Origin: a bacterium
Lineage (GTDB): Bacteria > Krumholzibacteriota > Krumholzibacteriia > JACNKJ01
NCBI GenBank assembly: GCA_016873475.1
Contig: VGXI01000005.1
Coordinates: 1-48,791 of the forward strand
Reading direction: 5' to 3'
DNA: 48,791 nt
Shown here: positions 18,923 to 26,993 of the stretch, piece by piece
How the letters are laid out: the number at the start of each line of letters is the position of its first letter
Position numbering within the stretch: position 1 is the first letter of the stretch
Made by a program: the position numbers and the translations under genes
Notes under the pieces: model-generated
What the model was told of the DNA's origin: nothing
Database searches by the model: none
Seen by the model: the letters and a program-made list of their open reading frames with translations, nothing else

Positions 18923-20517
18923 TGCACAGTCGCCGACAGGGAGGCGCCCGCGGGATCGCCTGGCTGCTCGCCGCGCTGCTGGCAGCCGGTGTCGGGCCCG
19001 GCTGTGGCGATCGCGAGCCGCCCGATCCCGCCTGCTTCCGCGGCTACCTCGGCGAGGAGCCGCAGAGCCTGGATCCGGCCTTCGCCGTCGACGAGGCGGC
19101 CGGCACCCTGGTCTCGCTGATCTATCCGGGGCTCTTCCGCTTCGATCCCGCCGGGGAGCCGCAGTCGGACCTCGCGGCGCGCTGGGCGCTGGAGGCCGGC
19201 GAGCGGCGCTACCGGATCGTGCTCGCGCCCGGCCGCCGCTTCGACGACGGCACGCCGATCACGGCGCCCCTCGTGCGCAGCTGTTTCCTGCGCCTGCTCG
19301 ATCCCGCGTCGCCCTCGCCGCGGCGCTGGGTGCTCGCGCGCCTGAAGGGCGCGGCGGCCTACCGCGACGGCCTCGCGGCCGGCGTGAGCGGGCTCAAGGC
19401 GCCCGACGACAGCACGCTCGTCCTCGAGCTCAGTGCCCCCTTTGCCCCCTTCCTCGGTCTCCTCGCCATGCCGGCGACGCGGGTCTACCCGCAGGCCGCC
19501 GACGGCAGCCCCGCCCGCCAGGACGGGCTGCCGATCGCGGGCGGGCCCTGGCGCCTCACGCGCTGGGAGCCCGGCGACCTGCTCCTGCTCGAGCGGCGCC
19601 AGCCGGCACCGCCGGGCGGCATGCAGCGGCTCGCGCTGCGCATCATCCCGCAGCCCTTCACGGCCGTCGCCGAGTACGAAGTGGGCAACCTGGACCTGCT
19701 CCGCGTCCCCCTCGCCGAGGCGGACTTCTGGCTGGAGGGCGAGCGCCGCGGCCAGGTCCTGCGGCAGGACGAGCTCGTCGTCTCCTACATCGGGCTCAAC
19801 GTGCGACGGGCGCCTTTCGATGATCGGCGCGTGCGCCAAGCTCTCAACCACGCCATCGATGTCGAGGCGCTGATCCGCACCCTGCGCGCGAAGGCCGCTC
19901 GCCGCGCGCTGGGGCCCGTGCCGCCCGCCCTCCGCAGCAGCGATCCCGGCGAGCTCTTCCGCTACCGGCCAGAGCGCGCGCGCGAGCTGCTCGCCGAGGC
20001 AGGCTATGCGCAGGGCTTCGCGATGGAGATCTGGCAGAAGGAGAATCCGGAAGTGGGCCGCCTGCTCGAGGCGGTGCAGGCCTACCTGGCCGAAGTGGGC
20101 ATCGAGGCGCGCATCGTCGTGCGCGACTGGGGCGCCTTCAAGGACGCGGTGAATCAGGGCAGCGCGGATGCCTTCTTCCTCGACTGGCTGGCCGACTACC
20201 CGGACGCCGAGAACTTCCTGGTGCCGCTCTTCCACTCGCGCAACCTGGGCGGCGGCGGCAACCGGGCCGGCTTCGCGGAGACCTACGTCGACATCCTCCT
20301 CGACGAGCTGCAGACGATGCCGCCGGGACCGGCGCGCACTCGCCTCGTCGACCGCCTCAACGAGACGATCTACCGCGAGGCGCCCTGGATCTGGCTCTGG
20401 CATCCGGTGGCGCTCGAGGCGCTGGCGCCGGGCCTGTCCGGCTACCGGCCGCCTCTCATCTTCAACGGGCAGGACTACCTGGAGCTGCGACGGGATGCGG
20501 CGCTTCCTGCTTCGTAG
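18922..20517 (+). CDS. Peptide ABC transporter substrate-binding protein (family 5)
   Basis: This periplasmic binding protein of the DppA/OppA (SBP_bac_5) family has 531 residues. The hydrophobic leader (about 12-30) ends at VGPGCGDR, which could be a weak lipobox with Cys29 or so. Typical motifs follow: EEPQSLDPAFAVDEA near the N-terminus, FDDGTPITAPLVRSCFLRLLDP, and in the second lobe VRQALNHAIDVEALI and the DWLADYPDAENFLVPLF segment. It captures peptides, possibly wall peptides given the NlpC/P60 gene downstream. The gene overlaps the GWxTD stop and its own 3' end overlaps the permease start by 23 bp. Confidence 0.92.
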   Translation: MHSRRQGGARGIAWLLAALLAAGVGPGCGDREPPDPACFRGYLGEEPQSLDPAFAVDEAAGTLVSLIYPGLFRFDPAGEPQSDLAARWALEAGERRYRIVLAPGRRFDDGTPITAPLVRSCFLRLLDPASPSPRRWVLARLKGAAAYRDGLAAGVSGLKAPDDSTLVLELSAPFAPFLGLLAMPATRVYPQAADGSPARQDGLPIAGGPWRLTRWEPGDLLLLERRQPAPPGGMQRLALRIIPQPFTAVAEYEVGNLDLLRVPLAEADFWLEGERRGQVLRQDELVVSYIGLNVRRAPFDDRRVRQALNHAIDVEALIRTLRAKAARRALGPVPPALRSSDPGELFRYRPERARELLAEAGYAQGFAMEIWQKENPEVGRLLEAVQAYLAEVGIEARIVVRDWGAFKDAVNQGSADAFFLDWLADYPDAENFLVPLFHSRNLGGGGNRAGFAETYVDILLDELQTMPPGPARTRLVDRLNETIYREAPWIWLWHPVALEALAPGLSGYRPPLIFNGQDYLELRRDAALPAS

Positions 20518-21427
20518 GCTGCTCGCGCTGGGGCCCGTGCTGCTGGGGGTGACCTTCCTCAGCTTCCTGCTGCTCTACGTCGTGCCGGGCGATCCCGTGC
20601 AGGCCGTGGCCGGCGAGCGCTACGACGAGGCGGTGCTCGCCGAGCTGCGCGCGGAACTGCACCTGGACGATCCGCTGCCCCTGCGCTACGGGCGCTTCCT
20701 CGCCGACCTCGTCCGTGGCGACCTCGGCGTTTCCTACGTCACGCGCGAGCCGGTGCGGGACGCGATCGCCGCCACCTTCCCGCACACGCTCCGCCTCGCC
20801 CTCGCCGCGATGCTCATCGCGGTCGTGCTCGGCCTCGGCCTCGGCCTGGCGGCGGCGCTGCGCCCGGGTTCCCTGCTCGATCGCGCGGCGATGCTGCTCG
20901 CCTCGGCCGGCATCTCGGTGCCGGTCTTCTGGCTGGGCATGGTGCTCATCTACACCTTCTCGCTCGAGCTGCGCTGGCTGCCCCCCTCCGGCTACGGCGA
21001 GGGCAGCCTGCGCCACCTGATCCTGCCGGCGCTCACCCTCGGCGCCGCATCGGCGGCGCTCATCGCGCGCATGACGCGGACCGCGCTGCTCGAGGCGCTG
21101 GGCCAGGACTACATCCGCACGGCGCGCGCCAAGGGCCTGCACCCGGCGCGCATCCTTCTGGTGCACGCGCTGCGCAACGCCCTGCTGCCCGTGGTCACGG
21201 TAGTCGGCAACGACTTCGGCAGCTACCTGAGCGGCTCGGTGCTCACCGAGCGGCTCTTCGCCTGGCCGGGTCTCGGGCGCTACACGCTCGACGCGGTGGC
21301 CAAGCGCGACCTGCCGGCCATCCAGGGCGCGATCCTCGTCATGGCGCTGGCTTTCGTGCTCGTCAACCTGCTGGTCGATCTCAGCTACGCCTGGATCGAT
21401 CCGCGCACCCGCCGGGAGGACGACTAG
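20495..21427 (+). CDS. Peptide ABC transporter permease (DppB-like)
   Basis: This is an inner-membrane permease of 310 residues with about six transmembrane helices. The N-terminus MRRFLLRRLLALGPVLLGVT is characteristic of DppB/OppB. The EAA loop reads DYIRTARAKGLHPARILLVHALRNALLPV, the site that docks onto the ATPases. The ATG at 20495 lies within the end of the binding-protein gene, so translation is probably coupled. It pairs with DppC, which follows with no gap. The frame is open further upstream but that part has no homology. Confidence 0.94.
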   Translation: MRRFLLRRLLALGPVLLGVTFLSFLLLYVVPGDPVQAVAGERYDEAVLAELRAELHLDDPLPLRYGRFLADLVRGDLGVSYVTREPVRDAIAATFPHTLRLALAAMLIAVVLGLGLGLAAALRPGSLLDRAAMLLASAGISVPVFWLGMVLIYTFSLELRWLPPSGYGEGSLRHLILPALTLGAASAALIARMTRTALLEALGQDYIRTARAKGLHPARILLVHALRNALLPVVTVVGNDFGSYLSGSVLTERLFAWPGLGRYTLDAVAKRDLPAIQGAILVMALAFVLVNLLVDLSYAWIDPRTRREDD

Positions 21428-22291
21428 ATGGGCGAGGGCTGGCGGCGCTGTCTGCGGCACAGCGGCTTCGTCGCCGGCGCGGCCCTCGTGCTCGTCTTCG
21501 CCGGGCTCGCCATCGCCGGGGCCTGGCTGCGCATCGGCGATCCCCTGGCCACCGCGCCCTCGCGCGCGCTCCTGCCGCCGGGCGCCGGGCACCTCTTCGG
21601 GACGGACGCCGTCGGCCGCGACCTCGCGGCCCGCGTCGTCGCCGGCGCGCGGCTCAGCCTGCTCGTCGGCCTGCTCTCGCGGGCGGTGGCGCTGCTGCTG
21701 GGCACCGGCGCCGGCCTGCTCGCCGGCTACTTCGGCGGCCGCGTCGACGGTCTCCTCATGCGCCTGGCCGACATGACGCTCGCCTTCCCCGCGCTCCTCC
21801 TGTTGATCGCAGTGGTCGCCGCCTTCGGTCCCAGCCTGCCGACGCTCTTCCTCGCGCTGGGCGTTCTCGGCTGGGCGCCGGTGGCCCGGGTCCTGCGCAG
21901 CCAGGTGCTGAGCCTGCGCCGCCAGGACTTCATCGAGGCAGCGCGCGCCCTGGGCTGCCGCCGCCGCCGCATCCTGCTGCGGCACCTGCTGCCGAACCTG
22001 AGCGGCACGCTCTGGGTGCTCTTCAGCATGGGAATGGCGAGCGCCATCATCGCGGAGGGGAGCCTCAGCTTCCTCGGCCTCGGCGCCCAGCCCCCCCAGC
22101 CGAGCTGGGGGACGCTGATCCGCGACGGCTTCGGCTACCTGCGCAGCGCCCCCTGGCTGACCCTGATCCCCGGCCTCTGCATGGCGCTGGCGGTGCTCGG
22201 GTTCAACCTGCTCGGCGACGCGCTGCGGGACCTCCTCGACCCCGCGGGAACAGCGAGCAGTCGGACCGGGGCGGCGGGGTCGCGGCCGTGA
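21428..22291 (+). CDS. Peptide ABC transporter permease (DppC-like)
   Basis: This second permease has 287 residues. It has the DppC/OppC N-terminal pattern: one helix, then a periplasmic linker with HLFGTDAVGRDLAARVVAGAR, the signature of the subfamily. The EAA loop reads DFIEAARALGCRRRRILLRHLLPNLSG. Near the C-terminus are GSLSFLGLGAQPPQPSWG and NLLGDALRDLLDP, both classical DppC features. It starts directly after the dppB stop, and its own stop overlaps the NlpC/P60 start (GTGA). The cognate ATPase genes are not adjacent. Confidence 0.95.
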   Translation: MGEGWRRCLRHSGFVAGAALVLVFAGLAIAGAWLRIGDPLATAPSRALLPPGAGHLFGTDAVGRDLAARVVAGARLSLLVGLLSRAVALLLGTGAGLLAGYFGGRVDGLLMRLADMTLAFPALLLLIAVVAAFGPSLPTLFLALGVLGWAPVARVLRSQVLSLRRQDFIEAARALGCRRRRILLRHLLPNLSGTLWVLFSMGMASAIIAEGSLSFLGLGAQPPQPSWGTLIRDGFGYLRSAPWLTLIPGLCMALAVLGFNLLGDALRDLLDPAGTASSRTGAAGSRP

Positions 22292-23286
22292 GCGCCAGAC
22301 GCATCGAGGCTCTGCCCGATCCGGCGACGGCCAGCGAGCGGCGCGCCTGGGAGCGCCTCGCCGCTGCGGAGGGCCTGGATCCGCGGCGCGAACCCTGGTG
22401 CTGGCACCCTGCGGGCAGGCTTCTCCTCCGCTCGGCGCGGGCGCAGCGGCTGGCAACCGCCCTCGGCGGGGATCTGGCGGACGCTGCCATCCATGCGCGG
22501 CGCGCCGAGACCTGGCAGGTGAGTGCCAGCCGCTGCGCGCTGCGCCAGGGGCCCGCGCACAGCGCCGAACAGATCTCCCAGCTGCGCCTGGGGGACCGCT
22601 TTCGCGTCTGGCATTGGGACGCGGCGCGGGAATGGGCCTGGGGCGCCGGGGAAGACGGCTACCCCGGCTGGCTGCGCGCCTGGCACCTGCGGCCGGGGGC
22701 GCCGCCGCCCCCGACGCGGGTCGTTTGTGCGCGCTGGAGCCGGGCGCTCGTGGCCCCGTCCGCGGACGCCGCGCCGCTCCTGGATCTCTCCTTCGGCACG
22801 CGGCTGGCGCCGGCCGGGCGGCCGCAGGCGGGCTACCTGCCCTGGCAGGCGCCGGACGGCCGCCGGGCCTGGACCGCTCTCGCCCCTCTCGCGCCCTGGC
22901 CACTGCGGACGCCTGGGGGGGCGGCCGGTGAGCTGCTGGGGCGCGGGCGGGCGCTGCTCGGGGTGCCCTACGAGTGGGGGGGGGCCAGCAGCGCCGGGCT
23001 GGACTGCAGTGGCTTCGTGCAGCTGCTCTTCGGCAGCCTGGGACGGCGCCTGCCCCGGGATGCGGATCTGCAGGCGGACTGTGGCCATCCGGTAGCGCTG
23101 GATGCGCCCGCCCGCTGGGCCGCTGGAGATCTCGTCTTCTACGGCGAGCGGCGCGTCGACCACGTCGGCATCCTGGCGGAAGGGATGGCGCTCCTGCACG
23201 CCAGCGGCGAACTGTGCCTCGAGCCCCTGGGGCCGGACGGGCGCCTGCGCGGCCGCCAGCCGCGACTCCTGCGTCGACTCGCCTGA
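22288..23286 (+). CDS. NlpC/P60 family cell-wall peptide endopeptidase with SH3-like domains
   Basis: This cysteine peptidase of family C40 has 332 residues. Two SH3-like segments fill about residues 75-215. The catalytic domain has LGVPYEWGG, then LDCSGFVQLLF with the nucleophile Cys240, DHVGIL with His292, and LHASG with His304. The closest known architecture is the YkfC-type gamma-D-glutamyl-L-diamino-acid endopeptidase, which trims imported wall peptides. No signal peptide is visible, so it is probably cytosolic. Cotranscription with peptide permease genes supports a role in muropeptide recycling. Substrate specificity is an inference. Confidence 0.88.
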   Translation: MSARRIEALPDPATASERRAWERLAAAEGLDPRREPWCWHPAGRLLLRSARAQRLATALGGDLADAAIHARRAETWQVSASRCALRQGPAHSAEQISQLRLGDRFRVWHWDAAREWAWGAGEDGYPGWLRAWHLRPGAPPPPTRVVCARWSRALVAPSADAAPLLDLSFGTRLAPAGRPQAGYLPWQAPDGRRAWTALAPLAPWPLRTPGGAAGELLGRGRALLGVPYEWGGASSAGLDCSGFVQLLFGSLGRRLPRDADLQADCGHPVALDAPARWAAGDLVFYGERRVDHVGILAEGMALLHASGELCLEPLGPDGRLRGRQPRLLRRLA

Positions 23287-23640
23287 GAGGAGGTGGCAGA
23301 GGTCGTTATTTTCGATGGAGTTACGCTGCCCGTTCGGCTCTCAGCGGGGCCATGGCGGGGTTTTGAGATAGAGGCGTGGATTCCGGGATATCGCAAAGTT
23401 CGGCGCGTTTTTTGTTGACAGACTTTGGGGCCGGGGATACCTTGCGTCCGGTTTTCACAGAGAAGGGGCCAATGGCACGCGGAGTTGGGGGCGACCCCGC
23501 CTTCACTCGGCATCGTTCGTCGGGTCCCTGGCGCGTGATGCAACGGGAGGCGCCAAGACACACTGCGAAGGAATGCTGTTTTCGTTCCGGCTGAGAATCC
23601 AATAGGGATTCGGCTGCCAAACCCCATCAGGAGGTTGCTC
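23287..23640 (+). promoter_or_regulatory. 354-bp gene-free region with long leader of the outer-membrane barrel gene
   Basis: No convincing gene lies here. The first 110 bases are unusually AT-rich for this genome. A promoter candidate sits at 23415-23443. The predicted leader of roughly 190 nt contains a small perfect hairpin at 23595-23611 (GAATCC, loop, GGATTC) just upstream of the AGGAGG at 23629-23634. Such a leader could carry post-transcriptional control, but no known riboswitch fold was recognised. Confidence 0.5.
23415..23443 (+). promoter_or_regulatory. Candidate promoter for the acidic outer-membrane barrel gene
   Basis: A perfect TTGACA at 23415-23420 is followed after 17 bp by TACCTT (23438-23443), with an overlapping GATACC alternative at a shorter spacing. 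The -35 is strong and the -10 weak. A T-rich tract directly precedes it. Confidence 0.5.
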
Positions 23641-24780
23641 GTGTCTCGCATGAATCGTGTCCTGCTCACCGCCGGTGCCCTGCTGATGCTCGTCAGCAGC
23701 GCGGCGATGGCCTTCGATCCCTTCCCCAATCCGGTGCGGAATAACACCCTCTCCGGCGGGGACAGCTTCAACACCAACTTCATCAGTGACAGCAATGGCG
23801 CCTACAGCTGGTTCGGCCGCATCTATCGCAACGCTGACCACGTGCGCGTCACCTGGGCGCCCGGCAGCGAAGCGCAGGGCCTCGGCTTCATCAAGAGCGA
23901 GAAGACCTACGGCGCCTACATGCTGCATCTGCAGAGCGGCTACACCTACTACGATCGTCAGCTCGAGGGTGAGTACAACCACTTCACGCTCGGCTACGGC
24001 TACGCCTTCGAGAACTTCGATCTCGGCGTCATCTACAACCGCCAGGGCATCAGCGCCAACTTCGAGGATCCCGAGACCCGTGCCGAGGTGAGCGAGTCGA
24101 TGAACTCCCTCGGCGCCGGCATCACCTACGACATGAGCGAGGAGACCGTCTTCGATGCGACGTTCATGTTCTCGACCGGTAGCGAGGACGACGGCGTGGA
24201 CGAGGATCCGGAGAACGACTGGGAGGGCTCCGGCTTCGGGGCCGGCGCTCGTGTGTTCCACGTCTGGCGCGATGACGTGACGCTCATCCCCGTGTTCACC
24301 TTCAGCAGCTTCACGGACAAGTACGGCGATGACTCCGAGGAGAAGTCGACCGCGTTCGCGGGCGGGCTGGCCTTCGACTACACGATCAACGAGGACAACG
24401 ACCTCTACCTCTACCTCAGCTACCAGAGCTCGAAGCTGGAGGACACCGAGGGCGACGACACCTGGGAGGACACTCACACGGCCATGCCCGGCATCGGCGC
24501 GGCGGTCGAGCACGAGCTGACCGACATGTTCACGATGCGCATGGGCGCGACCAAGAACTGGATCAAGCACGAAGAGACCGATCCGATCGACGAGACGACG
24601 GACGAGATGAAGAGCTACCCCTGGCAGTTCACCTTCGGCATGGGGGTCGCCCTGGGTGACTGGATGATCGACCTGGAGCTCAATCAGGCCTGGATGTACC
24701 AGGCCGGTTACTGGTTCCACGGCGCCGACGCCACCAACCAGCCCCCGGTGGCCCAGATGGAGGCCAAGCTCTGGTTCTAG
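23641..24780 (+). CDS. Acidic outer-membrane beta-barrel protein, unknown function
   Basis: This exported protein has 379 residues, with a signal peptide ending SSAAMA/F. It contains repeated amphipathic strands (for example YMLHLQSGYTYYDRQ and HFTLGYGYAFENFDLGVIY) and a C-terminal EAKLWF with the terminal phenylalanine expected of barrel proteins. Several predicted loops are strongly acidic: SEDDGVDEDPEND, DTEGDDTWEDT and HEETDPIDETTDE. The start is set by AGGAGG at 23629-23634, six bases before GTG 23641; TTG 23635 is too close and ATG 23650 too far. The strong ribosome-binding site, monocistronic position and downstream terminator suggest high expression, perhaps a major porin. No family could be named. 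Confidence 0.82.
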   Translation: MSRMNRVLLTAGALLMLVSSAAMAFDPFPNPVRNNTLSGGDSFNTNFISDSNGAYSWFGRIYRNADHVRVTWAPGSEAQGLGFIKSEKTYGAYMLHLQSGYTYYDRQLEGEYNHFTLGYGYAFENFDLGVIYNRQGISANFEDPETRAEVSESMNSLGAGITYDMSEETVFDATFMFSTGSEDDGVDEDPENDWEGSGFGAGARVFHVWRDDVTLIPVFTFSSFTDKYGDDSEEKSTAFAGGLAFDYTINEDNDLYLYLSYQSSKLEDTEGDDTWEDTHTAMPGIGAAVEHELTDMFTMRMGATKNWIKHEETDPIDETTDEMKSYPWQFTFGMGVALGDWMIDLELNQAWMYQAGYWFHGADATNQPPVAQMEAKLWF

Positions 24781-24801
24781 TTCCTTCGCAGCGCACTCCG
24801 G

Positions 24802-24829
24802 AGCCCCGCCCGCAAGGGTGGGGCTTTTT
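24802..24829 (+). terminator. Intrinsic terminator after the barrel gene
   Basis: AGCCCCGCCC and GGGTGGGGCT pair over ten positions (one G-U) around a GCAA loop at 24812-24815. A T run to 24829 follows. It lies 21 bp after the stop codon. Confidence 0.85.
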
Positions 24830-24928
24830 GTTGCCCGGAGTCCGCCGCGCGCCCGCTTCTTGCGAGGGCCGCCGGCGGCGGGACAGCGCAATCCCGCCCG
24901 CGGCAGCCTGCGCAACAGCGGGGAGCGC

Positions 24929-26173
24929 GTGTACTTCTTCTTCTACTATCCACTCGGCGTCGAGCGCGACGCAGAGGGGCGCCCCTGGGCGAGTTGGGCC
25001 CTGATCCTCGCCATGAGCGCGGTTTTCCTGGCCTGCCGCGCCCGGCCTCTGCTCCTGCTCGAGTACTGGGACTGGCTGGTCTACCTGCCGCGCGATCCCC
25101 TGCGGCCGGGACTTCTGCTGAGCGCGCTCTGCCACGCCGGCTGGCTGCACCTGATCGGAAACCTCTTCTACCTCTGGGCCTTCGGTCCCAGCCTCGAGCG
25201 CGCGCTGGGCAGTGGCCGCTTCCTGCTCGCCTTCGGGTTCCTCGCTGCGACCTCGAATCTTTGCCAGGGCTTCGCGTCCAGCTTCGGTCCGGACTCGGCG
25301 CGCAACCTCGGCGTCGTCGGGGCGTCCGGGGCGCTCTCCGGGCTGCTCGGCCTCTTCCTGCTGCGCTTCCCGCACGCGCGCATCCGCACGGCCTGGGCGC
25401 TCTTCAGCCCGCTCTATGGACAGGTGCGCACCGGGGTGGTGGCGGTGCCGACGGCCCTGGGCATCGGCGCCTGGCTGGCCCTCCAACTCGCGCAGCTGCT
25501 GGCGACGAGCCTCGGCAGCCAGGACAACACTGCCTATGGCGCCCACCTCGGCGGGCTGCTGATCGGCCTCCTGGTCGGCGTCGGCCTCGGCCTGCCTCGG
25601 CAGGGACGCGCCTTCAGCTGCCGACACCGCGCCGAGCGGCGGCTGACGGCCGGCGATTGGATTGGCGCCTACGAGGCCATCCACCCCTTGCTCGCGGAGA
25701 AGGGGCTCGCGGCGGAGCCCGAGGATTTCTGCCTCGCCGCGCGCGCCTGTCGCCTGCAGGGGCTCACCCGCGAAGGGCGACGGCTCTACCGGCGTGCCGT
25801 CGTGCGCAGTCTCGCCTTGGGGGACGAGGCCGCCGCCGCAGCCATCTACGCGGAGGCTCTGGGCGCCTTCCCGGATCTCGCCTTCCCCGAGCAGCAGCTC
25901 TACCGGCTCGCCCTCGCCCTGGACCGCCTCGGGCGGCGGCGGGCGGCCCGCGAGGCCTTCGCGCTCTTCCGGCGGCTCTACGGGGACTCCCCTCGCCTGG
26001 CCGTGGCGCTGCTCCGGGAAGCCCGCTTGGCGGAGGGCGAGGACCCCTTGCGCGCCCGGGCGCTCTACGAGGAGCAGCTCGCCCGCTTCCCCGACTCGCC
26101 CTACGGCAACCTCGCGCGGCGGGCGCAGCAAGGCCTCAGTCGCGGCGAGGCGGCACGCCCCTTGTTAGGGTGA
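24929..26173 (+). CDS. Rhomboid family intramembrane serine protease with TPR-like C-terminal tail
   Basis: This 414-residue protein begins with an integral-membrane rhomboid domain (about 1-230). Motifs are HLIGNLFYLWAFG, the catalytic serine in GASGALSG (Ser133) and the catalytic histidine in GAHLGG (His206). Rhomboids cut membrane proteins within or near the bilayer. After the last helix about 180 residues form alpha-helical repeats resembling tetratricopeptide units (for example FPEQQLYRLALALDRLGRRR and ALYEEQLARFPDSPYGNLA), probably cytosolic and used for protein binding. GTG 24929 with GGGGAG upstream gives MYFFFYYPLGVERD, a usual opening; the longer frame starts in the terminator and is rejected. 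Confidence 0.88.
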   Translation: MYFFFYYPLGVERDAEGRPWASWALILAMSAVFLACRARPLLLLEYWDWLVYLPRDPLRPGLLLSALCHAGWLHLIGNLFYLWAFGPSLERALGSGRFLLAFGFLAATSNLCQGFASSFGPDSARNLGVVGASGALSGLLGLFLLRFPHARIRTAWALFSPLYGQVRTGVVAVPTALGIGAWLALQLAQLLATSLGSQDNTAYGAHLGGLLIGLLVGVGLGLPRQGRAFSCRHRAERRLTAGDWIGAYEAIHPLLAEKGLAAEPEDFCLAARACRLQGLTREGRRLYRRAVVRSLALGDEAAAAAIYAEALGAFPDLAFPEQQLYRLALALDRLGRRRAAREAFALFRRLYGDSPRLAVALLREARLAEGEDPLRARALYEEQLARFPDSPYGNLARRAQQGLSRGEAARPLLG

Positions 26174-26234
26174 CCGCGAAGGTCGGGCGCAGCCTCCCCG
26201 CTGCCGGGCCAAGTGCGGGTCCCTGCGAAACTTG

Positions 26235-26263
26235 TTGCTAACTCCTTTATTCGCTGGTAAATT
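26235..26263 (+). promoter_or_regulatory. Candidate promoter for radC and the mre operon
   Basis: TTGCTA (26235-26240) and TAAATT (26258-26263) are spaced by 17 bp in an AT-rich island between the rhomboid and radC genes. It could also drive mreBCD downstream, since only 19 bp separate radC and mreB. Confidence 0.5.
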
Positions 26264-26317
26264 GCCGCCGGTTGTCGCTGGCGGTTGGCGGCCGGCAATC
26301 CCGTGGACAGAGGGCCG

Positions 26318-26974
26318 ATGAGCCCGGAGACCGCCGGACGCGCGCTCCTGAGCGGCGGCGCGGAGCAGTTGTCGCCCGCGGCGCTGCTCGCTGCGCTCCT
26401 CGCGCCGGGTGGGGTGCCGAGACCGGAAGCCCAGAGCGCGCGCCTCCTGCGCCGCTTCGGGGGCCTGCGTGCCCTTGCCGCGGCCGCGCCCGAGGAACTC
26501 CTGGCCTGGGGTGGCCTCGGGCCGGGTGCCGCCCGGCGGCTGGTGGCCTGCTTCGAACTCGGGCGCCAGGCCGACAGCGCGGACCTGGGAATGCGGCCGG
26601 CCATCCACGCGCCGGCGGACGTTGCCGCCCTCCTGGGGCGCCGTCTGAGCGCCTTGCGGCAGGAGCAGTTCCGCGTGCTGCTCCTGGACAGCAAGCACCG
26701 CGTGGAGCGCGAGGTGCTGGTGGCGATGGGGGGCCTGAACGCGGCGGTGGTCCATCCGCGCGAGGTGCTGCGGCCGGCCATCCTGACGGCGGCGGCGGCG
26801 ATGGTGATGGTGCACAACCATCCCTCGGGCGACCCGGAGCCCAGCGAGGAGGACCTGCGCCTCACCGCCCGCTTCGCCGATGCCTGTCGTCTGATGGGGA
26901 TCGAGTTGCTGGATCACGTCATTCTGGGCGCCGCCGCCCATGTCAGCCTGAGGGAACGCGGGCTGCTGGCCTAG
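26318..26974 (+). CDS. radC: RadC family JAB domain protein
   Basis: This RadC-like protein has 218 residues, about the usual length. The N-terminal helix-hairpin-helix-like part has GLRALAAAAPEELLAWGGLGPG, and the C-terminal JAB/MPN metallo-domain has the zinc-type signature HNHPSGDPEPSEEDLRLT. The molecular role of RadC is unsettled despite its name. ATG 26318 is preferred; TTG 26285 and GTG 26303 are alternatives with poorer ribosome-binding sites. The gene stands right before mreB, an arrangement seen in many bacteria. Confidence 0.9.
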   Translation: MSPETAGRALLSGGAEQLSPAALLAALLAPGGVPRPEAQSARLLRRFGGLRALAAAAPEELLAWGGLGPGAARRLVACFELGRQADSADLGMRPAIHAPADVAALLGRRLSALRQEQFRVLLLDSKHRVEREVLVAMGGLNAAVVHPREVLRPAILTAAAAMVMVHNHPSGDPEPSEEDLRLTARFADACRLMGIELLDHVILGAAAHVSLRERGLLA

Positions 26975-26993
26975 ACGGAACGGGGGAAGCGTC

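Noticed and set aside
23287-23419. Short frame continuing after the NlpC/P60 stop (about 43 codons)
   Set aside because: It reads smoothly but has no usable start, the only GTG touches its ribosome-binding-like run, and it ends in the -35 box of the next promoter. Probably chance.
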